Assembly: GCA_004123355.1 (NCBI GenBank)
Contig: SCHM01000002.1
Span: 2,480,001 to 2,544,000, forward strand
Direction: 5' to 3'
DNA from: Amphirosellinia nigrospora
Lineage: Eukaryota; Ascomycota; Sordariomycetes; Xylariales; Xylariaceae
Length of the DNA stretch: 64,000 nt
The notes below the pieces were generated by a model. The model searched no databases and had not been told where the DNA came from. It was given only the letters and a program-made list of their open reading frames with translations. Made by a program: the position numbers and the translations under genes. Of the stretch, positions 12,935-25,079 are shown piece after piece (within the stretch, counting starts at the first letter, position 1; the number at the start of each line of letters is the position of its first letter).

Positions 12935-15016
12935 TTAGTGATTATCTCGGGGCGCCGGATACGTCTGCGCCACGCGCTGAAACTGTGGTGCACGCTTCAG
13001 TACCATACCCTCGCTTAACCCACCAACCTCTCTCCTGAAGATATCCTGCCAGGGAGTATGGGAAGGTGGGCCATGATACCCTCCTCTTGCCTCCAGCTCC
13101 TTTCTCCTCGCAGTTAATTCCTCGTCCGAGATCAATATATCGACGCGGCGTTTATTCAGATCCACGCGGACAACGTCGCCGTTCTTCACCAGCGCAAGAT
13201 TGCCGCCATCAGCCGCCTCGGGCGTCGCGTTCAGGATGGACGGGGACCCTGAGGTCCCGCTCTGGCGCCCGTCGCCGATGCAGGGAGGTCGCTGATGCCT
13301 CGCTTTAGCAGATGGCCAGGGGCTCGCATGTTGACAACCTCGGCGGCGCCGGGGTATCCCAGCGGTCCGACGCCGCGCATGATGAGGATCGTCCGCTCGT
13401 CGATGGACGCTTTATCCACGTTCCCGTGGTAATCCTCAGGGCCGTCGAAGACGGCAACTTTACCCTCAAAGGCATTAGGGCCATCTGGGTTCTCGAGGAA
13501 TGTCTCTCGGAACGCCGGCGATATCACCGAGGTTTTCATGATGGCGCTGTCAAAGAGCGTTCCTCGCAAGTGCAAGAAACCCGCATTTGTTTTCATCGGA
13601 TCAGAAAATGGGCGGATTGTCTTCGCATCCCACGTTTTCTTCCCCTGTACGTTATCCCCGATGCTACGTCCGTTGACCGTTATCGCAGTAGGGTGCGGCA
13701 ACGCGTCCGCCTCCAAGAGCTCCGCGAGAATAGCCGGCAGGCCGCCCGCGTAATAATCTTCCCCGAGAAAGTCGCCGGCCGGCATCATGTTAAGCAAGAG
13801 GGGGACCTCGAAGCCTATCCGGTCCCAGTCATCCAAGTCAAGAGGGACGCCGATATGCTTCGCGATGGCGTTTAGGTGAATCGGTGCGTTTGTGCTCCCG
13901 CCTATGGCCGTGTTCGCTACTATCGCATTCTCGAATGCCTCCCGCGTCAAGATGTCGCTTGGCTTTAGGTCCTCGCGCACCATGTCGACGATGCGCTCGC
14001 CTGTGCAGTAGGCCATCTGTGCGCGCTCGCGGTAGACGGCCGGGATCGCGGCGGAGCCGGGGAGCGCCATGCCTAATGCTTCGGCGAGTGCGTTCATCGT
14101 CGAGGCCGTGCCCATTGTATTACACTGTAACATCCAAAATTAGCAAACAGCATTTTGAACGTGGCTTGACACCACGTATGTAGTGTAGAAAGTTCTGAGA
14201 TAATTTGACAGGGCTAAGAAGTAAGAAACCAAAGCAGAGAATCGCTCACATGACCTGCAGACGGCGTGCCTGATGCAACCATTTCGGCAACCTTATTGTC
14301 ATCGATGAGACCGGCCGCATGGAGCTCCCGGGCCTGCCACACGACGCCTCCGGAGCCCATTCTCTCACCCCTTGCCCAGCCATTCAGCATCGGCCCAACA
14401 TTGAGGCAGATGGCCGGGATGTTCATAGTCGCAGCGGCCATAAGACACGCCGGCGTCGTCTTATCACATCCCGTGAGCAGCACCACGCCATCGAACGGAT
14501 ATGCATACAAGAGCTCGACCAAAGTCAGATACGCGAGGTTGCGGTCGAGTGTGGCCGTGGGTCTCCTCGACGTTTCCTGGATCGGATGCGTGGGGAACTC
14601 GAACGCGATGCCGCCGGCGGACCGGATGCCCTCGCGCACCCGCTTCGCTAGCACCTGATGGTGTCTATTGCAGGGCGCTAAGTCCGAGCCAGACTGCGCG
14701 ATGCCGATGATCGGCTTCCCGACAAGAGCTCTTCTTTCGTCATGCCGTAGTTGAGATACCGCTCGATATATAATGTCTGCTGGGTACGGTCGTCAGGCCG
14801 GTCGAACCAAGCCGCCGACCTCAGGGGTTTCTTGGGTATCGCATCTCGGGCAGAGATTGTTGAACTGCCGTTGATCGCCTGTGCTGAAAGTCTTTCCTCG
14901 AGCTCCTTTACCCGTGCTTGTAGTCTCTGGGCTTCTGCTTTGTAATCTTCAATATCTACCGGCGGCTTGCTGCTGCATGGTGCATCGCAGCTGTTGCAAT
15001 CCGACTCGCATGCCAT
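12935..15016 (-). CDS. IlvD/Edd-family dehydratase, D-xylonate (sugar-acid) dehydratase type
   Basis: Predicted Fe-S lyase removing water from a dihydroxy acid. Exons 15016-14250 and 14124-12935 flank a 125-bp GTGAGC...TTACAG intron; with two frame corrections the protein is 652 residues, usual for the family plus an N-terminal extension. The Cys ligands of the family are visible: Cys116 in LAPCNRHH, Cys184 in TGCDKTTPA, Cys257 in SAGHCNTMG. Segments such as RFRS-like [34 protein letters not shown] and [12 protein letters not shown], and the late TPWQDIFRR block, resemble bacterial D-xylonate dehydratase (XylD) more than mitochondrial Ilv3. Frameshifts lie at about 14719 (GGG for GGGG) and 13284 (CCC for CCCC in coding sense). 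Odd: residues 1-50 carry Cys3, 7, 10 and 14 followed by a predicted coiled coil, not part of the catalytic fold. Substrate is inferred; dihydroxyacid dehydratase activity is the alternative. Confidence 0.85.
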
Positions 15017-16280
15017 CGTGATGTAACGTCTGATGTCACAATAATACTAAAATAAAATATGTTCGGAATATCAACAGTATTGGAAAGTAACATTTAGCTT
15101 CTATAATCTATATTCATTCTGCCTTGATGGCTTCACGCACGTCGTACCCGAATGGCCCGAAAACCTGGGTTTCTCACGAGATCAGTTACGCAGTTTAATC
15201 CACTATTCTCACAATCACGCGCTATCTATACATAACACAATCGTGGCGATTGGTTAGATCTAGGTAGGGCCAAGTACCGGGAAAGCTCTTCCTGTCTGCG
15301 TTGGACACCCGGTTAGGCAGCGCCCCTAACCCATTGCTCCCCATTATTGCTCCTGAGCGCATAACTATATCCGATCATTTGCCTAGCTGAAAGATCGTGG
15401 AGCCGGCCATAGTTCCCGTGCAGTTCCCGGACAGTGGCCGTCTAGTGGTGGAATATGTATGAAAATATGATTTTTGTCTAGAATAGAGTTTAAATAATGG
15501 ACAGGCATATACATCACTTGGCTGCCACGGCCGAGAATTGCATCGTAGTATTCCTCTGTGTCACGAGGTCAAAAAAAAAAAAGAAAGACAGCAAAGACTA
15601 AGGTGGTTCGGAACAGAACGCTGGGGAAACACGATGCCTCTGCATCGCAACCTTGCGAGTGTCATTAACACTGACCTCTGTGACACACTCTCGAAGAATA
15701 ATCCCATTCTAGGGAACAAAATGCAGCACTCAAGCTGCTAACACACTGTTCAAAGGAACATTAAGAGTAATAATTGCTCAACAACTGGAGCATCGAACAC
15801 AACGTTGTGGTTATACAGTCAAAAATAAAAAAAATAAAAAATAAAGATATTGCAAGCAAAAAACTTGAATTACGCTTTCGTCTGTCTATAGACCTTTCTA
15901 GACCAACCCCGTTGTCCTGTCTTCTATATATACAAGCTCGTGAAGCGAGCACCAAAATTTCATCATCGTGTATCATAACAGTGCGTTTTGTAGAGAGCCA
16001 CTTATACAAAGCCAGTGGAAAAGCCAAATTCATGCCTACTTCGTAACGACAAAGCGTTTTTTAACCCTTCCAACCTCATCAGTTCAGTTTTTCGTAATCA
16101 TTCAGTGCAAGCAAGCCGTATGTAATAAGCACACCAAGAATTGTAAACAGGACCATCTTCGTCCTCCTCGATTAAATGTTGTTGGCTTGTTGTATTCGTT
16201 CCCAGTTCCAAACGCATGTATCGTGTCTTCGTTATCATACCCGGTCCGTGGTCGTTCTAGTCTTTAATTTTTAGGGGTAT
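15017..16280. other. Intergenic: dehydratase promoter and Byr4 3' flank
   Basis: About 1.26 kb between the dehydratase start and the Byr4 stop, both on the minus strand. It contains poly-A and A/T-rich tracts (15570-15582, 15823-15846) and no frame over 100 codons with a recognisable motif. No RNA gene was seen. Confidence 0.6.
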
Positions 16281-19200
16281 TCATTGGTCCTGCATGACAA
16301 TGTCGCGTATTGCCCACCGCCAATCGGTTCGATTGCGACTGACCTTGCCAGTCCACTTCTCACATTTCCGTCGCCAACGTGCCTCCTCTTCGTGTTGTCG
16401 TCTTACAAATTCAGGGCCAACATCGAATTCTTCACCAACAAGCCAATCATCTCTGATGTCACTAACACGACCAGGCCCAGCAGTTGATGGTGCCTTGTCC
16501 TCAAGGTCAGGTATGTCTTTGAACGGATCTTCTTCTTCTAATGCGGCAAAACCGGCCATAGGATCATCGGGTTGGGGGCCATTTGGAGGGCCTGTTTTGA
16601 TTTCGAGCCAGCACATGTTTTGAGGGTCAAAAACCATGTCGCCCATTCTTCTGATTTCTTTTTTAGTGTTGATGTTGGTGATTAAGAGAGGTCGAGGTGT
16701 TGTAATATCCCTGTCACGTGTCATGGGTTGAGGTACAGGTGTTGATGATGGTGATGATACTGGAACATCAAATGCGTTTAGCGCGTTTTCGTTGCCTTCC
16801 CATCGAAAGGTTGTAGGATTATATGTCATTCCATTTATCACTGTTGGTGGTGAGTCAGTCGGGCCTTAGTTTAAGAATGCTTGAATGGGTTTACTTACCT
16901 TTGGTGTCCTTGGCTGAATTGAGGTTCGAGATTAGGTGTGGTTTTAGCTGTGGTGGTTTTCGGGATTTCTTGGATCGACTATGACCAAGTGAAATATGAG
17001 GTTGAGGTTTATTCGAGCTGATAAATGCGCCCCTCGCTGTGAACTTAAAGAAGCTAGGGGCCACTAGGCTGTGCCGTTGGGCCAAGCTGGTTTCTCGGGC
17101 TATGCGGCTGGCAGCAGTATCCCGGGCAAACCGAGGCTGAGAGTCCATCCGGCCTGGGGAGAATGACGAGATGGGGCTGGGGGTATTGCGATCGGGCAAA
17201 ACATTCTGGTAAATCTTGTTTCGGATGTTGGTCCTGTTGCCACTGGCAACCGGTTGCTTAACGTAGCGCGATTCTGTTTGGGCTGAAGTCGGTAAATCAT
17301 CGAATGCATCCAATTCGTGACCGTCGCCGAAATGGCGCACCCGTCGTGGCTTGCTGATTTGCTGCCAAGCGGGCTCTGGAGTCGACTTCTCGTTCTTGGA
17401 TCGTCTCGGACTAGGAGATCGCATCGCATTGCGCGAGATTGCTCTTGAGGGTGGCCTCACTTCGGGTGCTTGGTCAGAATCATGGCGCCTATAAGAGCGA
17501 GCAGTCCTTGCGTTCACATTGTGCGATTGTGATTGGGATGCGCCTGCTGGCAGAAATGGCGCTTGACTCTTTCTTGCCTGGGCTGCGCTGCTCTCGTAAG
17601 CGGGACGCGCTCGCTCCACGGGTGTTTTCGGCCGCAAAGACGACTGTGGGCGTACAAGTCTACGCGGGAGTCTCCACGTGACGGCGGACGCTCAGGCCGG
17701 GTTGTTGCATGTTTGGGTGACTGATTATGTCGCATAGCAGGTAGTGAACGTTTTAAACGCAACAGCTGTGCATTTGTCGTGGTGGGTTCTGTGCGTAAGG
17801 CCCCCGTCGAGGCTTTTTGGCACAGCTCTCTTCTCCGAGGCGTAGGGGGAAAACTGGATTGGGTTGAAGAGGGCGTGGTGGGTGTATGGATACTGAGATG
17901 GATGAGTGAGCCGAATGGCCACTTAATCTGGACTGAGATCTACGAGCAGGCTTCTGTGGAATCGGACCACCACTTTCGGAGACGGGCTCTAGTGATGATT
18001 GCGTATGAGATCGCTCATGGCTTACCATGGGTCGTGGGATCCGCGAACTGATGGAATTGACAGGCTTGTTTGTGAAGGTGAGGGAAACTGCAGCCTTGGG
18101 CCTGGCAGGGCTGGTAGGCCGTGCCTCCTTTACTTTGATATTGTGGTGCACAGTGGGTTTGGCATAACGGAAGATATTGCCTTCGCCAAAGTCCAAGCCG
18201 GAGACCAAATCTTCTTCATCTTTGTTGGCTTGAAGAGCACGGCTAGTTAAGCTGAGTCTGGGCGAAATGGATATTGGTGAAGCACGCTTAGGAGAAAAGC
18301 GTATTGGCGAAGTAATATTCGGTGAAGACAGTCGCTTGTTATCCGGCCGTGATTTATTGAGGTCTGGGCGCTCCGGAGATCGGCTTCGTTTTTGTCGCTT
18401 TAGCCTCTCACCCAAATCAAGTGGCCCCATGGGTAAGACCAATCCGTCAAAAAACTCATCTTCGCTCTCAGCAGTAAATGAACTGGCAATACTGGGGCTC
18501 ATAGCCGAGACAGATGAGCTGCGGTTAGAGAAGGCATCCCGTCTTGTGCCACCGAACCGCGTCCCTAGACTACCTTCGCCCCAGTCAAAGTCGTCGTTGG
18601 TGTGTAAGGAAGGGGTTTTAGGTATGTCTCTCCTGCTAGTAAGCTTCAGCTTCCCGTCTGAAGGTAGCTCGAGGTCATTTTCAAAGTCATCCTCTTCTGT
18701 CTCCTTGCTCTGTTTCTTTGCTGGCGAAGGCGTAGGGGGTGTGATTAAAGATATAGGCCTGCCCCGGACTTGGAGCTTGGATGCTTTTATAGTATCAGCG
18801 CCATCACCAAAAATGTCATCATCATCATCCATATCTCTGAACTTTTCCAGATTGATCGGTGGTCCCAGAGAAACGGGTCGTTCAATTTGTGGAAGCGAGA
18901 TTTGGCCCATTGCGGGTAACGACTTCTTGGCTGGACTCGGATTCGATGAGCCACTGACTTGACGCAAAACTTCAGGAAATTTGCTTCCATCTTGGGCCTT
19001 CAAACGAAGTGCTTGGCCTGGTGCGGGAAGTTCTAGTTCGTCGCCCCAGTCCTCCTGAAATATCTTTTGATCTTGCGTCCACCCAGTCGCTTGATGGTAC
19101 CACCCACGAGGGCTGAGGGCGGAACATTTACGGGTATGGGAATGCCTGCATGAGCAGCAGCAGCTATGGCATCGAGGGTGGACTTCTCATCATCTCCGGG

Positions 19201-19458
19201 TAAATGCACCTGACGTTCGTCGCTTGGTAGCGATTCACGATCAGATCGAAAGGAAGAACGACTGTCGCGACGGCGACTACTCAAGGCATTTTGGCTAGTG
19301 GTGGTAGTAGTAGTAGTAGTAGTAGATTGGCTTCGGAAAGTAAGGTCCTCATCATCGCCAATCATAAAATCATCATCGTCCCAGTCCTCAACGATCTCTT
19401 CTATTGGCTTGCGCGGTTTGAGGCGTAACTGCTCCATCTCATGTATGTGGTTGATCAA
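16281..19458 (-). CDS. byr4: Cytokinesis/septation regulator Byr4 (Bfa1-like GAP subunit)
   Basis: Homologue of fission yeast Byr4, one half of the two-part GAP for the Spg1/Tem1 GTPase at the spindle pole body, which holds back the septation initiation network. Exons 19458-16899 and 16840-16281 are joined by a 58-bp GTAAGT...AACAG intron; corrected length is 1,040 residues. Marks: N-terminal RLKPRKPIEEIVEDWDDD; an EDWGDELELP segment near 140; long disordered Ser/Pro/Arg-rich middle; FGDGHELDAFDDLP; a C-terminal conserved part with NGMTYNPTTFRWEGNE, MVFDPQNMCWLEI, DPFKDIPDL and FDVGPEFVRRQHEEE. Three frameshifts, at 19065-19068, 17814-17818 and about 17674, are each restored by one extra base in a homopolymer. 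The next in-frame ATG at 19437 (MEQLRLKP) is an equally good start. A Thr run comes from a TAG/CTA-type repeat. Confidence 0.85.
19302..19325. repeat. Trinucleotide repeat (GTA/TAC) coding a Thr run in Byr4
   Basis: A run of gtggtagtagtag... on the plus strand encodes about nine consecutive Thr residues in the acidic N-terminal region of Byr4. The repeat length could vary between strains. Confidence 0.85.
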
Positions 19459-21416
19459 GGCCAGTCTGAATGATAGTGATGGGGGGATATAACGAGTGAA
19501 AGTGCGCTCTGTTTTGTAGCGCGTCGGTGATTCTCTCTGTTGATTCGAGAGCCCGTGGTGGTTTCGCAGAATCTGCTATCCACTCCCTTCCACGATTATC
19601 GATTTAATCCGGGTCGCATCCTCCCAGTCGTAGTCATAGGTGAGTATCAGCAAGTCAATCGTAGGTGTCGAGCGAGCTCAGTGCGAATCGTAATGGTCGG
19701 GGCAACGATGTCAGTGTAGGAGCAACGGCTCTCGAAAATGGAAAGTGACACGCGATAACAAAGGTGATCGTGGCAGTAGTGGATTGAACTCGCGTGTCAT
19801 CAATTCAGGTGGATAGTCGGATGACGTGGAGGATGCGGGCATCGATGCGCTGAAGCATATATGGTGCTAGACTGTCTGTCTGTCTGGGAGAAGTCGCGAA
19901 ATAGGAGCGATTGGTCGATCGGCTGGTTGGCGGTCTTTCGTGGGGTTCCGATCTGGGGTCGGGAAGGTGTGGTATCTACGCCGTCAATATCGTTGTTCTG
20001 TTGTTGCAGGGTGAAGGAGTGCGATGCAGGTAGATGGTAGATAGATGGTTGCACTCGCTCGTGGGTGGTGGCCCTGCTGGCTGTGGGTGGTTGGATGAAC
20101 TGGTGCAGCTGGGAGAATGTGCTGAGCAGCAGGTTTGGCGGCATCGATGGGGTGCGTGTGACTGAGCTGATGGTTGGCCATTGGCAGTTGCTTCTCGGTG
20201 TGGGCGGGCCCTGATGTTTACGTACGAGTTGTGGGTGGTTGGGATGGTCTGTGCACCCATCGCATTCTGCACTCCGCATGCCCAAGCCCGGCCCATGTGG
20301 TCCGACCGAACAGCTGGAATGATACACTATCTACGCCCTATGGACAGGTACCTTACAGAGCTGACAGTGCTCTACCCAACAAAAGAAACATGTAAGCTCC
20401 AATCCGGCTTCAGGTACCAGGGGTACTACAGATGAGAAAATTGTAATATAAATGCATTGATTTCCTTTTCTATCATGGAACTCCGCGGTGCACATCTTTC
20501 AGCTTAATTAATCCGTCAAATCCCGGGAGACAGGTATAGTATATATATCATGGATCCAGGTACGGTACTCAGGGACGCGACGCGTGGGAGACGCGATTTA
20601 CCCCTCATCCTTCATCCTAACAGTGCACAATACACTACCTAACAAATTGGCCATCGGGAAAATTGTCGTATACCACCCTGGAGATCATAAACTATTTCTA
20701 TATTTGGTTGCTTATTCCGTTTCGCTTCTGTCTGCCTAGACCCGATGTTAGTGTATAATTGCGGGCTAAACAGCGTATTGAAAAACAAAAAAGAAGCTCC
20801 TTATAACATGTAAATCATGTAAATCATAATGTTAGGCAGACAACATTCCTAATATCACTAAGGTAGTACCTACATTTCTAGTGCGCCTGCTGCCTGGAAG
20901 GTGCTGTGCCATTGGAGCTTACGTGCTTACAAGCTTCCATTGCTTTCAGAAGTAGGTTCCTAAATTTGCGGCTGATAATGTTTTGAACTGAACCTTATCC
21001 CCCATGCACTTGAGTACTTTTTATTCCAAGGTTGAAGAACTATCTTATACTTAATGACAGCTCCTTTGTTGCATTTTGTGTTGGGGCATCCCGGTTGATC
21101 GTGCAAACATCTTGCTCCACGGTGTCATAGTAGCCTCGTCATAAGCTTATACTATAGGTAGGTAGGTATAAGTAACTCGGCCTCATATACATACACCCGT
21201 TCTCCTTCTCCTGTGCCCTTGAATGGGAGCCTGGCCCGTCACGGTACTCATACTTCCTTGATTTGATACTGATTTACTCATACTGTAGAACATCTCGATC
21301 AATCTGCTACTTTAGCTCTCGGGCCTGTTTCATCCGATCCATAATCAAGCAATCGAAAGCGGCATCACAACCCGTTCACCTCGCTTTATTTTATTTCGCC
21401 AGCATTCGTTTTCAAC
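19459..21416. promoter_or_regulatory. Divergent intergenic region between Byr4 and XRCC4-like gene
   Basis: Nearly 2 kb separating two divergently transcribed genes, so both promoters should lie here. The 700 bp next to Byr4 (about 19550-20300) is GC-moderate with low-complexity pieces such as tctgtctgtctg near 19875; a frame of 175 codons there lacks any domain and overlaps others, and probably reflects a long 5' leader. The half next to XRCC4 is AT-richer with a taggtaggtaggta run near 21157. No defined binding site is claimed. Confidence 0.5.
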
Positions 21417-22825
21417 ATGGCAGCAACGCCCGTATTGCGTTTCCCAATATCGGGACAAGATGATGGCTCTTTCCTGCTAGAAGTATCATCCAACGGATCA
21501 CGGCCTCTGGACCTGAAGCTCATTGGATCTGAGAGTACAGCAGTGTTTCTGCTCAAGTGTGAGTTTTACAGCCTACGGGTCTATAAGTCCTAGATCAGAT
21601 CACGTCGTTTCCCGGGGTAGTGTGCCGAGCCAGGATTGATGGCCGGATTGGAGACCCTGGCACGCGACATCCATGCAGCGCCCGCAGCTGACCACCCAGT
21701 CATTTTCATATATAGTACGCCATAAAAAGATTGATGAATACAAGGCTACACCCAGTCACTGCACGGACGAGGAGTGGCAGAAAATCCTGTTATCCACCTT
21801 TGTCGACTTGAAGCCTGTACCTGACATCGACGTCAGGGCAGACGTCCAATCGGATGACCCTTCTGTGACACTGTCCTTCCGGAAGAATATCCAAGGCATA
21901 ACGGTGCGTACTTCCCACTCATATAGGGCTTACTTTGTAAAATAAAGCGTATTACTGAATAAACGAACAGCAACGCCTAGGATCTATCAAGTTATATGAG
22001 AATGACAGGACAGAAATCTCACCTTTTGATTGGTGTGTATCAGCCATTGTGTCACGCAGCAGAACAACCGACGAGCTGGCAGCCGCCACAGCCAAAATCC
22101 AGTCGTTAGAAGACAGCATCGACGAATTGAAAGCCCAACTCGATGATTTTATCACTACGAAGGAAGAGGAAGAAACACAAATGCTTGAGAAGTTTCGGGA
22201 CTTGTTAAATGAGAAGAAGCTCCGGATTAGGCAACAGAACCGCCTCCTCGCTACTGCCAAAGTAGATCCTGAGAAACTTGCTAGTATAAGAAGCGGCAAT
22301 GGCGAGGATGTACACCGTAATGCTGGGCCATCGCGTTCCAGTAAGCGGAAAGCACCAGTAAAGGAAGAGGATGAAGATGAGACCGACGATGGCCTCGAGA
22401 AGATGGATATCGACAAGCCGGATGGTGATGGCGATGCCAGCACCGACAGCCAACCTGAATCCGGCTTAGATGTGGATGAGAACCAGCAACTGAGCACAGA
22501 TAACGACGCAACGGCAAGTGACCTTGACACGGACGATGAGCCGCCGACGAGAACCGCGGTAAAGAGGAAAGGGGTATCCCCTCCTGGTCGCATTACCAAA
22601 CCGAAAGTATCAGCAAGTAAGCAGACAGCTGAGACAACCCGTAGTACAAGAGCAGCTACACAGAAGCAGGCCGCTGCTGTTACTACTGCGGGTGATTCGG
22701 AGGATGATGATTTACCCCCACCTCCTCGCACTCTTCCATTCATGAGAACGAAGAAAACGTTACCACCGTCGAAGCCGGCAGACGATGACGAGACGCAATC
22801 CGACGATGATGATTCTGAACTTTGA
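21417..22825 (+). CDS. XRCC4/Lif1-like DNA ligase IV cofactor
   Basis: Likely the fungal XRCC4 (Lif1) protein that binds and stabilises DNA ligase IV during non-homologous end joining in the nucleus. Exons 21417-21558, 21716-21903 and 21971-22825 join through GTGAGT...ATATAG (157 bp) and GTGCGT...AACAG (67 bp) introns to exactly 395 codons (394 residues), with no frameshift. Residues 1-140 form a head with LRFPISG, LLEVSSNG, DEEWQKILLSTF and SPFDWCVSAI, a layout typical of XRCC4; about 143-210 is a heptad-rich coiled coil (ELAAATAKIQSLEDSIDELK onward); 220-394 is disordered, acidic and Lys/Ser/Thr-rich, ending in DDDDSEL. The start is at the ATG in TTCAACATGG. Identification rests on head plus coiled-coil architecture; XLF/Nej1 is the main alternative but usually has a shorter stalk. 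Confidence 0.75.
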
Positions 22826-22984
22826 AAGACTGTACTCGTATTGTATTAAACAGATAGCCTATGAATCTATGAATCGAATGAGACGATATCTTGATGATTT
22901 CTAACGGCCCCCATGATGATCTCCTGAAGCAATGTGAAACGATGGAAACCCTTTCTCCAAGCACACACACGTCATCATATCATA
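22826..22984. other. Convergent intergenic spacer
   Basis: Only 159 bp separate the stops of the XRCC4-like gene (+) and the aldo-keto reductase (-), so the two 3' untranslated regions probably overlap. A tattaaa-like stretch at about 22844 may act as polyadenylation signal for the plus-strand gene. Confidence 0.5.
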
Positions 22985-24028
22985 TCACCGCCAGTCATCC
23001 GCGGCATACCTATTCGTCCAATACGCCCTAAACTGCTTCTTCCTCCCCTCCTGCGCAATGCTTTCGACTTCCTTAGGTGTGAGCTTAAAGGCAGGGATTT
23101 TATTCATATACCCTTGCAGCCTTTGCTCGCTCGCACTCGTAGTAATCGCCACTATGCCCTGATCGATACACCACCTCAGCGCGATGTCCGCCTCGGGAAC
23201 GCCGTACTTCTTCGCCAGGGTCGTGTAGATATCATCACAGGGGCCTGGGCTCGCCTTCGTGACGGCCGTGAGGGCGCCGTATGCGACGAGCGCGATCTTC
23301 TTCTCGCGGCAGAATTTCAACAGCCCGTCAGGCTCGTGCTGTAAGTACGGGTGATACTCGATCTGGTTCACCGCGGGCGGTACGCGCGCCGTCTTGAGGA
23401 TCGTCTGCAGGTTGGCGACGGAGAAGTTCGATACGCCGATCGACCGCGCGCGCCCTGAGGCTTGGATCGCTTCTAGGTCTTCCCACGCCTTCTGCAGCTG
23501 CTCTGGTGACGACGCGTTGAAGGGCGCGTGGATTAGGTACAGGTCTATGTATGACAACCCCAGACGCACCAGAGATGCCGCGAACTCGGCGGGCACGTCG
23601 GTGTTTGTGTTTTGCAGCTTTGTTGTCACGAAGAGGTTTGCGCGGTCTATGCCAGATTTCTTGATTTGCTACACCCAGCTCGGTTTCATTTTTGTAGGCT
23701 GTGGGTACAGTGAGTTGGGCCAAGTTTGTGACTCAGGTAGAAGTAAAACTCACATTGGGCGCCATCTAGATGGTAATACCCGCTCTTGATTGCCGTCATA
23801 GTCAAATCTACCACTTTCTGTGCCTCGTCCTTTGAGCGGGCTGTTCCGAGACCATAGCCGAGCTACACGATGTCATAATATTATTAATATGCCTAGGGTT
23901 GAGTTGGGCGGGCTGCTTACCATCGGAATCTCATGCCCATCGTTTAACGTCAGCCGTGGAATATACTCCATTTGCTTTGGGCCGGTGCCGGATGAGTCCG
24001 GTTTAAAGGAGGCTGCCATCGAATGCAT
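22985..24028 (-). CDS. NADPH-dependent aldo-keto reductase (AKR3-like)
   Basis: Cytosolic TIM-barrel carbonyl reductase. Exons 24028-23921, 23862-23754 and 23698-22985 are joined by GTAAGC...GTGTAG (58 bp) and GTGAGT...CCACAG (55 bp) introns. The catalytic tetrad is visible as Asp69 (HLDGAQ), Tyr74 (SYKNE), Lys99 (VTTKL) and His129 (YLIHAPF). Cofactor-side motifs include [17 protein letters not shown] and the C-terminal ITTSASEQR. The end KKQFRAYW resembles the yeast alpha-keto amide reductase group (YDL124W, AKR3C). One extra A in AAA (plus-strand TTT 23665-23667) shifts the frame between ELGVA and IKKSGIDRA; removing it gives exactly 310 codons including stop. MAASFK at 24019 is an alternative start. 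The true substrate cannot be told. Confidence 0.85.
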
Positions 24029-25079
24029 TGGGGCTTTTGTATAGGTTTTATGATAGAAGAAGAGCTTATAGTTTTAGGATACCACGATCGTAGCTACAAA
24101 TGATGAAGTAGAGTAAGGAGAGTGGTAGTTGATGTTGTTATTTTATTAAGTGTATATAGGTCAATAATAGCGACGCGGATGAAGCTATCGTTAGAAGCTA
24201 GAGATATGGAGGGGTCTTAGCCTACCGTCGTGGCGCAATGACGGCATCACTTGGATCCCCACAATCTCCCACGTCGTCAATGTTGGACATACCACGTCCG
24301 TTGACATGAAACCTGGTCATATTCCAGCCTAGGTGGGTGGATTGTATATTCATTATAACGAGACCATCACCTCTCAAGCCAATATCAATATTCTACATTG
24401 CCTTGTGTAATCGTATGGTCCCGCGGTGTTTATCGCCTACATGTTGAAATAGCATCCTTTTTCTGTAAATAAAGTTACCTATACGATGACTAAATGTGGT
24501 AGGCGCCTCCCTGAGCCATGATATCCTCTCATGAAGAAAGTACATTGTGAGATCAGAGGTTTCTTGGCTTTTGAGATGTAAGAATTTCACTCAATTGGCT
24601 CCTCATAGATCATTGGCGAAACATTACAGTTTTGTTTACACTGAAGTATCTTTCTCTTTCATCGAACGTAGCGACCAAACGTAGTGAGGCGACAGAATAT
24701 TGGTGACCAACTCAAGCAGTCTATGATTAGCTAATGTATCATTCTAACCCGAGGGGCGAAATAATATGACTAATAACGCAAATAATAACCTTAATCTCGA
24801 ATTTCGTGTATGTATCTAAGTGGAAAGGAAGCTTCGGAGATTTTTTAAGTTCAAAGAGAGATAAAGAATTGCGCCACCAATTGGGGTAAAGCTGTGACGA
24901 CATTTCCCGTTACTAATTCCTCATTCTATCAACCCTATACATCCGTTACACTGCCCACCGAGATTGTCTCTTTCCTCTTTTGAAGTATCAACTTTATCAT
25001 TCATATATCTATTTGTATATCTCTAGAGCGAATGCGGCGAAGCCGAATACCCTGCTCGTAAGCGTCTTATACGTGCCTT
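24029..25079. promoter_or_regulatory. Divergent promoter region between AKR and SelO genes
   Basis: About 1.05 kb between two divergent genes. It is AT-rich near 24700-24850, with pyrimidine-rich stretches (ctctttcctctttt near 24966) just upstream of the SelO start, as often seen before fungal transcription starts. No frame with a recognisable motif. Confidence 0.5.

Noticed and set aside
14266-14658. 130-codon plus-strand frame over the dehydratase
   Set aside because: Antisense shadow of the exon carrying the TGCDKTTPA motif.
18267-18962. 231-codon plus-strand frame within Byr4
   Set aside because: Antisense to a Ser-rich coding region, which naturally lacks stops on the other strand.
19800-20327. 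175-codon minus-strand frame upstream of Byr4
   Set aside because: Low-complexity His/Ser/Pro/Thr composition, overlapping two other long frames; more likely a 5' leader.
21952-22743. 263-codon minus-strand frame, Ser/Val-rich and seemingly membrane-like
   Set aside because: Antisense to the XRCC4-like acidic tail; its composition is simply the complement of Asp/Glu codons.
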